From NCBI GenBank assembly GCA_000711775.1, contig ARYC01017490.1, forward strand, positions 1 to 64,000: a stretch of DNA of 64,000 bases. The letters are read 5' to 3'. Each line of letters opens with the position of its first letter. The stretch's first letter is position 1. Made by a program: the position numbers and the translations under genes. The stretch comes from Oxytricha trifallax (lineage: Eukaryota; Ciliophora; Spirotrichea; Sporadotrichida; Oxytrichidae). Positions 47,001 to 59,200 of the stretch are shown here, piece by piece. The notes below the pieces were generated by a model. It ran no database searches. It was not told where the DNA came from and was given only the letters and a program-made list of their open reading frames with translations.

Positions 47001-50000
47001 TAGTAATATGGCTTCTTTTAAATTGATTTGGAAAAATAATAATAATCTGAAGATATAAAAAATATATTCTTAAATAAATTACATATATGATAACAGTTTT
47101 TAATGTGGAAGTATATTAGTTATTGTTTTGATAATTTATTTATAGATTTTATTGAAAAAATAAAAAAATTTTAAATCAGTATTAAAAATAATTTTATAGT
47201 GCCAATAATATTTAAATAATTTCTAATATTATTCTTAGATAATAAATATTTATTGATATTATAGCATCTCAAATCGTTAATGATTTAGCAATATTGGGGT
47301 TAGGCAATTTATTTACTAATGTCTCCATTAAATCAGGTTTACGATTGTTTTTACTTGTACTACTTCCACTATTTCTACTGCTATTAAAATTGGATCTACT
47401 TATCTTATTAATCTTTGATGTTTGTGATTGTGTTTTCTACTTTCCTTAGTATCTATTTATTCAATAAATTACTTATGTAAAATTATATTTATATATCCTT
47501 ATCCTGGTTGTTAGTTTTAGAATTAATTATTAAACTTTGAGGTATTTGTAAAATTAGTGGGTTAGTTATCACCATTAATATTGCTGTTATAATATTGCTA
47601 AAGTATTCTAGATATCTTTATTTCTAATTTTATAATTTTATATAAAGGTAAATTATAGCAATTTAAAACAATCACAAAGTAATACTTCATTAAAAGTTAT
47701 TTATACATTTTGATTATATCTTTCTATTTCTTATTTTAAGAGTCAAAATTTATAGATTTCATCAAATTTCCAAATAAAGTGGTTATAAAAAATCTAACTT
47801 TTTTTAATTTAAACGTAAGAATTAAAAGTTATACTTTATGAAGTAAATATTAGTAGCCTTTACTAAAATAAATATAAATCGTTAATTTTTTCTAAATCTT
47901 ATAATATTCACCATCTATCTAATTTTGTGATTCGCTATTCGCTTGAGAGCCTTTCCTTGAAACTATAAATTCTTGGATATCTCCATTTAAGCTACCTAAT
48001 TTCCTTTTCTTAATGCTTAATTAATAATTTAAATATATGTTTATATACTAAAATCATTTATTAAGCATTAAATAAAAGGAGATAAGATTATAATTTATAG
48101 GTGAATAATCATGATATAATGCTATTTAAGTGACTAGATCTTTGAGATGCAGAAGACATCCGATTTTATTGATAATTTGTAGATAAATTTGTAGTTTTAC
48201 TGCTAAAATATTATTTACTCTCATTATTACAGAATAATATAAATATCACCAGAGTATATTAAATTTATTATCAAAATTTAATAGCAAAAAAACAAATAAA
48301 AATCACATTTGCAAAGATTTTAAATTTATTATGAATATCTTTTTCTTGTGTACAAGGTAAATAATTAATAGAATATAAATCACAAGATGGTTTATAAAAA
48401 ATTTATTAAAATAAAATTGAAAATATTATATCTTATAACTATATAGATTCTATATTTAAAAATATTATATATTATTTACTTTTTTTAGTAATTTTTACTG
48501 ATAATATTTAATTCTTTAGATCCATGGGCTAAACTTAGTCGTTTACTGTTATTTTGGTGGTCCTTGCTGTCCAGTGAACTTTGCAAACTCATTTTCCTAT
48601 TTTCTCTGCTGTTTTTAGAGGTATAGCTCTGATTCAACTGAGGAATTACTATAAATATTTATGATTAAATTCGTAAACAACCATTAAAGATATCTGACAA
48701 ACCTTTAAGTTCGTGAGTATAAATTAGACTTGTTCGTTGGGTGCTGAAACCTTTTTTATTCATGATCAGAAGTAATTATAATAATTATTTTGAAAATTCG
48801 TATATTATTTGAATATATTACTCAACAGTCACTTTGTATATATGCCCTATATATTTAATTAATACATTATCATTCTGATTAAATTATGAGTTTAAATTAA
48901 TAAAATAGTAAAAGACTCTGTTTTATTAATTTATATATTTATTAGTTTTAAGTTTCTTGATAATTCATCTTCAAAATATTCTACATTAGGTACAACATGA
49001 GGAATCATGAACAATTTTACAATATGAATAATTTATAATCTTAATTATAAATTTTAGGCTCTTCCGTTTGCATGTACTACTCCTCATCTTCCTTAAATTT
49101 TTATTATTTATGCATTGGAGTCATTTCCAAAAATCTAAATTATTGTTTTATCTTCAAAAATTTTCTAGTTGAAAATATTTTAAATCATTTTTATTATAGC
49201 TTAATAACTTTTATAAATATCTTGTTATCAAATCATATCAAATTGACTTACTACTTGCAATAATGCTTTTTTACTAAGCTAAGTACAGAATTAAAGAATA
49301 TTAATAAGATATATTAAAGCAAAGAGACAAATGAATAATTAGCCAATCATATTTATTCCATAAAAATTGAATTTGAAATTTTTTCTAACTGCAACTTATT
49401 TTTGTTATAGTCTATTAACTTTTTTAATTATATTTTATATAACTAATACTGCCTTTCTCTTATATCCTTTGGTACATTAGAAATATGTGAAATGTTTACA
49501 AGTGAGTTAGTTTGAGGACTTTCGAATTTAGGCTGTCCACCTACTATCTGATTTTATTGTTTTTATTATTATTATGGATTCTTATATTGCCACTTTAACT
49601 ATTTAATAAGAATTTAATGCATAATTTGAGTAAAATTATATTTTAGTGCAATACTAAATAGGATCCTGATTGTTTAATTATATTCCATATCTCTATTGAT
49701 TCTACAAAAGTTGAATTAGACTAAATTTTAAACTTTTACTGAATAATATTGAAATGAGAAATTTACCTATTATTGATTCGTGTATTAATCGTTTTAGTAC
49801 TGGTACTGCTCCTATGAATGCAAAAATCTACTTTTATTCTGGTTAAATGAGGCTTTCATTTGCTATTGTGATTATTACTGAGATTTTTAACCATAAAATA
49901 TTATGTACAAATTAATCACTTAATTAGTTTAAACTCTAGTAGTTTTAAGTAAAACCATCCATTTAATTTCCTCTAGTTTAATTTTGAAAGTTCCTTGAGC

Positions 50001-50446
50001 CATGACTGCCTCCGCCTTCTTAGTAGTTATTCTAGTTTTACTGAGCATTTATGTTTGAGGCTTGACTTCTCGCTGAATCCTAAATTTAAACTTATTTAAC
50101 ATTCTTTTATTACTGGATTTACTTATTAGCCTGATAGTCCCTAGGGTTTCTGTATTTATCTAGATTTAAATAAAAAATACAAATAGTTTTAGATACATAT
50201 TACTATTTAATCATTATAATTAAAAAGTAGATTTAATCTTAATTCTTTCCTCCACTGAAAATAAATAATGTAAAAATTAAGATTTTATAGATGCTTAAAT
50301 AATAAAATTACTCAATTTCAAAATATAGACTTACAGGATTGATTCCCTTCAAGTGCATAATATTGATTGTCCTTTGGATTTTTTGCTATTTTAAAACCTT
50401 TTGCTATTGGAATTGTTTCATGTTCTGGATTTAAAATCAAACTCAT
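44039..50446 (-). CDS. Gln/Asn/Ser-rich protein, germline gene in >=14 MDSs
   Basis: Starts at 50446 (MSLILNPEHETIPIAKGFKI) and ends at TGA 44039-44041. Readable MDSs in order: about 50446-50335, 50185-50115, 50090-49960, 49900-49785, 49600-49480, 48770-48700, 48650-48520, 48000-47900, 47460-47275, 46510-46365, 46260-46140, 45480-45190, 45115-44905, 44880-44530 and 44490-44039. Composition is dominated by Gln, Asn and Ser. The C-terminus has an acidic run (DENEEEDFEDINEM), two psi-K-x-E sites (VKKE, IKRE) and SMVILDSESDE, a classic SUMO-interaction-like pattern. No catalytic domain recognised; a nuclear scaffold or regulator is a guess. IESs are AT-rich, with no scrambling needed. Confidence 0.6.
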
Positions 50447-51141
50447 ATTTGCTAAAACTCCATAGATCAATTAAGAGGAATGATTTAGAGTTAAAAACAA
50501 ATATCTTAAGATTAAATATTATTACTGGCCTAAATTTTTTAATGTTTGGGCTAATCATTAAAACTATTGTCTTGGTTGAATCTTATTATATGATAATTCA
50601 ATAAGGCTGTTTGAATTTGGTTTTAGCCTAATTATAATTAATTTAAATGATTAATGATTGATAATTTTTAATCTAGTTGTTCTTAACTCCAATCCTCAAT
50701 TCTTAATTTATCTATGGGGTTTTAACAAATATTCAGATTAATTATTCTAACCAAAGATATAATATATTATACTTTTATATTAAAACATTGCTTTAATATA
50801 GTTAATTAGAAAAATTATAATTCTTAGGGTTTTAAATGTACTAAACTCATAGTAAAAATTATATATTTTTTAATTTTTAGAATAAATGTTAAATAAAATT
50901 GATGTACTTTCTTATTCAATTAAAATTAAAAAGATATAAATCTGATTTTAATTATAAATTATTAAGTAGTTATTATACTTAATTTAAGAAAGTAAAATAT
51001 CAAGACATTATATTAAATATTGTGAACAATTTTGATTTCAATTTAAGTTGATGATTTCAGATGACATCATTTTAATTTATAATAAAATTATGCTTAATTT
51101 TATCAAAAGTTTACTGATCTAATATGAATAATTGTGAGAAT
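50447..51141. other. AT-rich spacer
   Basis: Between two minus-strand genes that would be separate macronuclear chromosomes. No further MDS recognised. Confidence 0.45.
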
Positions 51142-51564
51142 TCATAGTTGCTTACTTTTATTTTAAGCAAGAATCTGCCTGGAGTAGACTCTGAATTCAA
51201 CTGCAGCTTCTAGTAGTGTAGGGTAGTATTCCATCATTTCCTTGTATCTTTCGTTGTGGAAATGCTCCTGGATAAAGTAGCAGGCATAGTGCAAATGGGA
51301 AGCACAAATGTAGCCACTTGCTCCCTTCAGCGAATGTGCATCATCCCTCATTGTCTCGTAGTCCTTATTGTCCACATCTACTGCTAGTTTTGTCATGCAT
51401 TCAATCAAACTCATGTCTTCGAACTTATCAAGCATCATGTAAAACATCATAGGGTTTCCTCCTAGTTGCTCAATTGCTTTGTTGATATCGATGGGATGAG
51501 ACACATCTGCATCTATCACTGGTATTGTCTTTGAAGTGTCGTTATTTTTCCTTCCACTATTCAT
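51142..51564 (-). CDS. Stand-alone histidine phosphotransfer (HPt) protein
   Basis: 140 residues from ATG 51564 (MNSGRKNNDTSKTIPVIDAD) to TGA 51142-51144; one uninterrupted MDS. The HPt signature AHSLKGASGYICASHL carries the phospho-accepting His of the H-x-L-K-G motif near residue 78, within an all-helical stretch (KAIEQLGGNPMMFYMMLDKF before, YACYFIQEHFHNERYKEMM after). Expected to relay phosphate from a hybrid histidine kinase to a response regulator in a multistep phosphorelay. No kinase or receiver domain is attached or nearby. Length is normal for single-domain HPt proteins such as yeast Ypd1. The final residues QNKSKQL come from reading TAA as Gln. Confidence 0.88.
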
Positions 51565-51800
51565 TTATTTTACTTATTATCTTATTAAATTATCAATCTG
51601 CATTTATTACAAAAAAAGAAATAAAAACGAGTATTTTTAGGCAATTATTTTTTCGATTTATAAACATTACATTTTCTAAATTTCTTAATAAATATATAAT
51701 TACATTTTTTGGGGTTTTTTATTAAATTTTACATCTTCTTATAATTAGTTATATATTGATGATTTATTTATGAAATGAAAATAAATTGGAGTTATTTCAT

Positions 51801-53057
51801 TCAATTTTACACTTTAAGGAGTCTTAAATCAGGTAGAATGATTGCACTGTCGAATTTCTTTTCAACTTGCTTCTTGAACTAATTGTAGCTCTTGTAAGTC
51901 TCATCTTGCTTCAACTGCTCCTCACCGAATAATCTGTAGAAGCCTTTTTACTCCTGGAGGTTGAAGTGAAATTACACTCTGCTGTGATCGTTACTGAGCT
52001 TGCCAATCATTATCAAGTTATCTCTCAGTTCAACTGACCCAGTTTATATAAAGATAAAAATGTATAACTCAAATAAATGGTGGAAGTTTGTTACATGAAA
52101 GCATTGTATTGGTTTATTATGTCATCATCTTTCAGTTTTTGAAGTGGAAAGGCGATGGTGTACATTAAATTCCATTCTCCTTCGATTTCTCTGTGAAGTT
52201 TAATCATTTTTAAATAAATCAATTACAACAATTTAATTATTGTTAATGGAAATTTAAAATCAAATTATTTGATTATGAATATGTGAATAATTTAATTTTT
52301 TACTTATAATAAAATTTCTTTATTATTTTGTTGTGAATATAATATAGTAAAGTTCTATCTTGTTGGCAACAATTGCAGTCTTATACTTCTCATGATCATA
52401 AACATGATGAACTTGCTCTTTTTCATTTAAAGTTTTAATAACTAGAGCAGTTGAGACTTGATTGTAGGTGTTTGCCAAATCTATCAGTACGTGATTATCT
52501 CCAACTTTGATGATAACTAGGCAGTGATCTGTAGGCTGTTTGGTGTCCAGTTAGTCATCTGGGAGAGATCCACGCCATGCCATTACTCGCAATAGACAGG
52601 ATGGACGCAGGATTTGCTGCATTACATATGAAAATAAGAGTACGTGCTCGTAGCTGCATCCCCCTAGTTATCTTATCAGCATTCACATATAATTTAAAGA
52701 AAATAAAATTAACTTTCAAATTAATTAATTATATTGTAATAGCTTGACTATATTATAATATAGATTCTATGGTAAATAGCTTTCCTGGATAGATCAAGTG
52801 GCTTAGCTTCATTCATGAGCATGTGTACATTTTAATAAGGGAAAACTTCAACATGTCTTCTAGCAATTTAATTTATGAACTCTATGGTAATCTCCTGACC
52901 ATCTTCGTATGTCAATTCCAATAATTCAAAGTATTAATTGTTATAATTATATATAATATTAATTATGGAAGTACTTTTTGAAGATTTCTTCACTAGTGAT
53001 ATCAACTAAGATTTCTTCGTGAATTGTAGTGGTCTAATTACTGCAGCAAGCTCCCAT
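51801..53057 (-). CDS. Arylamine N-acetyltransferase-like enzyme, germline gene
   Basis: Starts at 53057 with MGACCSNQTTTIHEEILVD, whose Gly-2 and Cys-4/5 suit myristoylation and palmitoylation. Next MDS (about 52935-52770): FINQIARRHVEVFPYQNVHM, like the N-terminal H...PFEN block of NATs. Next (about 52690-52330): RQLGGCSYEHVLLFSYVMQQ, holding the catalytic Cys of RGGxCxE; then PTDHCLVIIKVGDNHVLIDL, supplying the His and Asp of the Cys-His-Asp triad. The last MDSs (52210-52098 and 52022-51801) give EGEWNLMYTIAFPLQKLKDD, like the NAT third domain, and end at TGA 51801-51803. NATs transfer acetyl from acetyl-CoA to aromatic amines. Two exact junctions remain unsolved. Divergent from the next gene. 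Confidence 0.78.
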
Positions 53058-53228
53058 TCAATTTATATCTTTTTCTAATATTTTATTTCAATTAAAATTA
53101 TTACCTACTTTTTCACATTTGTTATTTACATCATTTGCCTTTAATATTATATAACAATAGAGGAGTTGATTGATAATTAAATTTAATATTAAATAAAACA
53201 TACAATCACACACTTTTAATACATAAAT

Positions 53229-56200
53229 ATGTCAACCCAAGATGGTACATCTAATTTAAAAATATAACAATATTATAGAGTTTAAAATATGATTAGTTTT
53301 TATTACAATATAAATTTAAATAACTTATAATTCTTATGTAACTGTTATTGTAGGTTAACTGAAGGCATCCTTCAGCAAGAAGTATTTGAATGAACAATGC
53401 AACCCAAAGCAGTTCCTTAAAAATATTCAGTATAATGTTGAGATTTAAAGTAAGTTAGATACATTTATGCATCAGCAGTTATGAATTTCAACTTCATGTA
53501 TAATAAATTTTAATAGATCTCGTTAAAATTGTAAAAACATGCTACTATCATGAAAATATGGACTTTTGTGCCATCATAGCTGAGGTGGTAGATGAAAAAG
53601 TGAGATTAAATATTTTGAATGATTTTAATAAATAAGTATACATATTTTTGAGAAAAACTCTTGGAGAAAGATTTATTCTTTAAGTGTACAACAGGAAAGG
53701 AAAGATAGTGTACCAAAGATACATCAAGTGTAAGTCTTAGGAAAAAATATGATTATCCTTCTTTAGTTAAAACTCTAAAGCTTATTCTAATAAATACTTG
53801 AATATAATGCTTTAATAACCATTTTTAGACGATCTAATCAGCTGGGGCATCTTCCACAGTTATTTTGTTTACAAGTTGGACAGAAGAGAAGGAGATTCAC
53901 ACAATTTGCACATTGTTAATTAATTTAAAATAGTAATGTTTATTATTTAAAAGTTTGGCTTGACAAGAAAGCAGCAGTTATGAAAATTAAAGATTTTGCC
54001 CCTAATGACACTTGTAAGTTATAAAAAAAACTATCAATACAAAAACTAAAACTTCTGTTATAATTTGATCCTAAAATTAAAATATAGATAACTACCTGGG
54101 AATAAATAACGAATGCTTCTATTATGGTAACCCAAGCAACATTAAGATAATAGACATTAAAAAAGGTATTAACGACGAACAAGTCATGGAATTTGAAGTT
54201 CCAGAAGCCGCAATAATAAACTATGATATTCCAGCTCCTAATAGGTTACATGGTTTTTTTGAGAATGGATTTTCAAAGATTGATCAGTACATCATGTGTA
54301 TGATTGAGACGGATGATAATTAATTTGACTTCAACAGATTATATTTTTGGGATAGAGACTTCAATAATCCTAGTCTGGAATTCTATTAGTACAGAGAAGT
54401 AGTCCCAAGAGAACTCAGAAAAGAACTTTAATTTATTTTTTATCCAATCAAAAAGTTCACTTAAATCATAAAGGCAAATGAGTTTCAATTTGGAGTTGCT
54501 ATAAGGCAATCAGGTTAAGCTGATTTCTATTGGAACTTTTCTTTAGTAAGCAGCTCAAATGAGAAGGAATTGTATATCACTTAATTTATTTTATTGTTTG
54601 ATGATTGCACCTCAAACTTTGATTTCCTCTATCTGAAACAAAAAGGATTTTTATATTTTAAACAGACCTACTCTAATTTGATATTTTCAATAGAATTGAT
54701 ACATGACACTAGAGTTGGTGTTGATGTGGCTACAAACTATCTTTATGAAGATCCTTACTGGCATAGTAGACAATATGGTTTGATCAAAGATCATGTAAGG
54801 ATTTTTACTGGCTATACTTTAGCTAACATACAGTTTTTTGTGAGCTATCTTAATTTTGTCTCAGTCTACGATGTTATCACTAAATAGTTCATCTAACACT
54901 TTGAATTTAATAGCAGATGTATGAAGCTATTTAGAACTGAAAAATCAGACTATGGTTCTGGTGTCAATAATGATTCTTCATAAGGGTTAGTTTTGGTAAA
55001 CTAGAGAGTAATTATAATATTTGCAAACATGGTTGTTTTTAGTTTACATCTTGAGAACGGAGAAATTGCCATTATTGAAATCGATAAGGATGAGGAAACA
55101 GGGAATGACAGATACACTCTCAGAGACTAACGAGATAAACTTCCAGGAAGAATCATTTCAATAGTCTCAGATACAAGAGATTATGCGTCTCATTTTATTT
55201 TAGCTGAAGTCAATGAGAAGAAAACTCTCTACGGTTTGAAACAAGACAAAGCCACAGATGTTTCAAAAAGTGTCAAAATTACAGATAGAAGTAACCTAAT
55301 CAAGTTCATCTCTAAAAATAATTAAGAAGATTTCGCTGTTTTTAACTATGATGATGGAAAGTTAGTTACTTATTTGAATTTGCCAAGTATCGACTCAAGC
55401 TTTTAGATGGTTGAAAACACAGAATACTCAATTTCTAACTTTTATGTAATCTCGGAGGGTTTGCATACTGTAGTTGTCTCTCCAGATGAAAAATACTTAA
55501 TTATGGTTGATAAGACAAATATTTATAAGTTCGATATATAATCAAGCACTATTACTAATACAGTCTAAGAATAAAATATTGCTAATCTTTAAGTCATATA
55601 CTTACAGTTAAGTTCAACTTCATTATAGTTTATATCTTTTTTCATATCTCTGAAGATTTATGAGAAAATAATTTTCTCTCAGTTTTCTCTTTAAAGTAAT
55701 TCATTAAACACTTTTTAAAAAAATAAAAGTCAAGCATAAAGTGTATGGTAGTATATAAATATTTATAAGTAAAGTTTAGAAAAATAATTTTTGATGTTAA
55801 TACTTCATTTTCTCTTCATTCGATAATTAATCGCTACAGTAAAAAGGCAAAATGTGAATAATACAATTAGTTTTGTAAAATGATTAACTACTGGAATAAA
55901 TAATGAACAACATATACAAAGGGTAATTCATAATTCTTGGTTTTGTAGCAGTAGATAGTGATAATGTAAATTTGTTAATTTTTTGCTTTTAACTACTAAA
56001 AAAGTCATAGATGAGAAGTATATTTACGCGCTTATGAATAAGAGTAAGAAGATGAAGAGGGTTGCTGGTTTTTATTTCATGAACATTGAATCAATTCTGG
56101 AGGGAAGTGATGAAGCTAATACTTTTAGAATGAAAAATGCTCTCGTTGGTTAAATGACTATTCTGAGTTACTACAGATAAGATGAAAGACTTGGGTACAT

Positions 56201-59200
56201 GACTGACTATGAATCAGTCAAAATTGTCCCAGTTTTACATAGAAACACCATATCATTCTTTGGAATCAAGAAGAAAAGTCACTATGTTTGTTTTAGGAAA
56301 CATAATGATAAACTTACTGGACTTGATACAGATAATGTATTGTCCACTTTCTCAATTTAATTATTATTATTTTAAAGTTTTTTTTAATTGCTACAGGTAA
56401 AATCCTAAAAAGAGTGAAGCTTAGAAAGCCTATTTTTACTTCTACTTCAAAAATATTTAAATTAAATTAAGATTATAATATAAATATTTATAAAATGTTC
56501 TACTATGAAAATATGGGCTTGTGATAGTACAGATAAAACTTACATGAATTAAATAAATCTAATAAAAATTAATTTATATAATTCAATTATATAAATAATG
56601 AAAGATTATTATTTCCCAAGAGTATTGGTTTATGATACAACCCCCGTTGAGATAAATGAGGATGATTACTTTGGAGAAAGATTGAAATGTGATTTAGATA
56701 ATTGTACAGCATATACCGGCATGCTTGAGAAATCTATTATTAAATTTAATCTTAAATTTTAGGAATTAATTTATATTTTTATCAATTATGTTTTATGAAA
56801 GTTAACAGAATAATTATTATTGGAAATTCTGATTTTAAACTAAAACCCCATGATTTTTTTAAGAATTAAGATAGGGGGGTATTTATAAATAATCAAGGAT
56901 TTAATTTATAGTGGCGTAACATTTTAATGATTAGCCCAATTATTAAAAATATTGGCTCGAATAATTTTCCATATAAATTAAACTAATCAGGGTGTGTGTA
57001 TTTATTTTTACGCTAAATTTAATCGATTCTGGCCAATATAAATTAAATTCTTGATTATTTATAAATACTCCCCTATCTTAATTCTTAAAAAAATCATGGG
57101 GTTTTAGTACAAATTTTTAATTTATAAGTAGAGAGAATAAAATCAAATTCATATTAAAAATATAATCAAGCATCATACAAACCCAGATATAAGCATAATT
57201 AAATGATTGATAAAATTCATAAATATATATTAGGATATAATTTAAATTTTGTACTAAAAAATGATTTCAAAAGCTCTTCTCTTATAAATTGTCAGTGTTA
57301 ATGAAAAAAAATTAAATTTTACTGTTTAAGAGGAAAAAGTCCGAATATGTTAAAAATAATTTTTATAAATCTTTCCATAAATTCTCAGTTCTTGAAATAA
57401 TTAATGAGAGTGAAGTCAAAGTTTGCTACTCTTTCATACACGTGATAATTATAATCAAATACTTTTTAAGGATAAAATTAAATTAAGTTAAGTAAATATA
57501 GTTTTTTATATCACTTGTATTTATTATAATCTTACACGTACAATTTTATTATTACTAATAAATTATTTTTAATAGATTTACAAAATAGTTAAAAAAAAAC
57601 TTAATTTAATTTAAATTGAGTAAACTTTATCAGTTTACAATTATATCTTTTTGTTATAAAAAAAAAAACATAGTTTTATTATTCTTTTTTTACCTTAAAA
57701 TTAAAAACTTCAAAGCATGAAAACTGTTATTAGATATGAAGAAAATTGCTTTTAATAGCTTAAATAAGATAATCAGGAATTTTTTTAAAAAAATTTTCTC
57801 AAAAATCCATATGAAAACTTTAAAACTTCACTAAAAATTATATAATTTTAATCTTTCAATATTTTATCGTTTTAAAATCGTATTCTATACTGACACGATA
57901 ACAAGCATTTCTTACTATATATATTTTAATGGTTTTGAATAAAGACCGAGCCCTTCCAAAAGATCTATCTCTCAGACGATTTAGAGTACATGATTGAGAG
58001 ACTGTAAAACCAAAGAGTGTTCCTGTTTAGAAGAGTGAAGCTTGCTGATGGCTTGAACAAGATGGTAATCGTCCGCAGAATCAAATAATTCCCCAAGGAT
58101 ATCTCTGACTTTTCAAGCTACAATTATTTGTTCTCCCCAAATCTCCAATTCTACTTGGATTTAGACGTCAATGACAACTGCTTCCAGATCAAGAGAACCA
58201 TTGATTAAACTGTCTACTAAGAGATACCTAAAGGTCTGCTGAATAGTGATGACACAAATATGATTGCAAGAAATTATTTATAATTATTTTAAATTGGTGG
58301 AATAATGTAAATAATATAGTGTTAAAATAATTATTTTTATTAAATTTATGAGTTTTATTCTACAAAAGAGATTTCTAAAATTGAATTTAAAAAATGTTTA
58401 ACAAAAGAAAGTTTACATGGATTGATAACTATAAAGTTCGTATTATTGCTAAAATATAAATATTATGAAATGCTAATTACTTATAATCAATTTTAAATAA
58501 ATTCATTATTAAACTGATAACTCCACTATATTTAATTTATATACTCTTCTTATTTTATTGCAGATAGCAATATTAACATAGAAGGTGTTGAGAAGGTACT
58601 CGATGTTCATAACAAAATGGAGTAACTTTCATATGGAACAGTTTATAAAAAAATATATTAATAATTTTTTAATTAAATAAATACTTGACAAATTTTAATT
58701 TTTAGTCAATTCCCTTTATTTTTTTTTAATTATTAAATAATAAGCCATTATTTTTAATATAAACTATAGTAAAACCGGAATTAATAGATTATTTCAAATT
58801 AATTGATTTGGTAAGTGCCAATTAAAACCATTAAATAAAAATATATATTAAATCCGGAATTAAATAATTGCAGCTAATTAATTTCAAGTGTTGAGTTATA
58901 TAATTTTAATATTATAATTATCGCTAAATTTTAAAGGGATTAATGCTTACTCATAATGATTTCACTGATAAGAATGATGATGGAGTTATTAAGCAAAATT
59001 ATATGCAAATTATTATAGTTATATCTTAAGCTTATCTTAAATTAATATTTTATATTAATTATAAAATGTATATATAATTTTTTTTATTATTTAATGATTA
59101 AAGGAAGTTAAAATCTAGGATTTAAAAAAAATAATATTTATTTATTGATAGACTATAATAAAAATCTTTTTGCTTAAATCTATTTTACTATATGATATTT

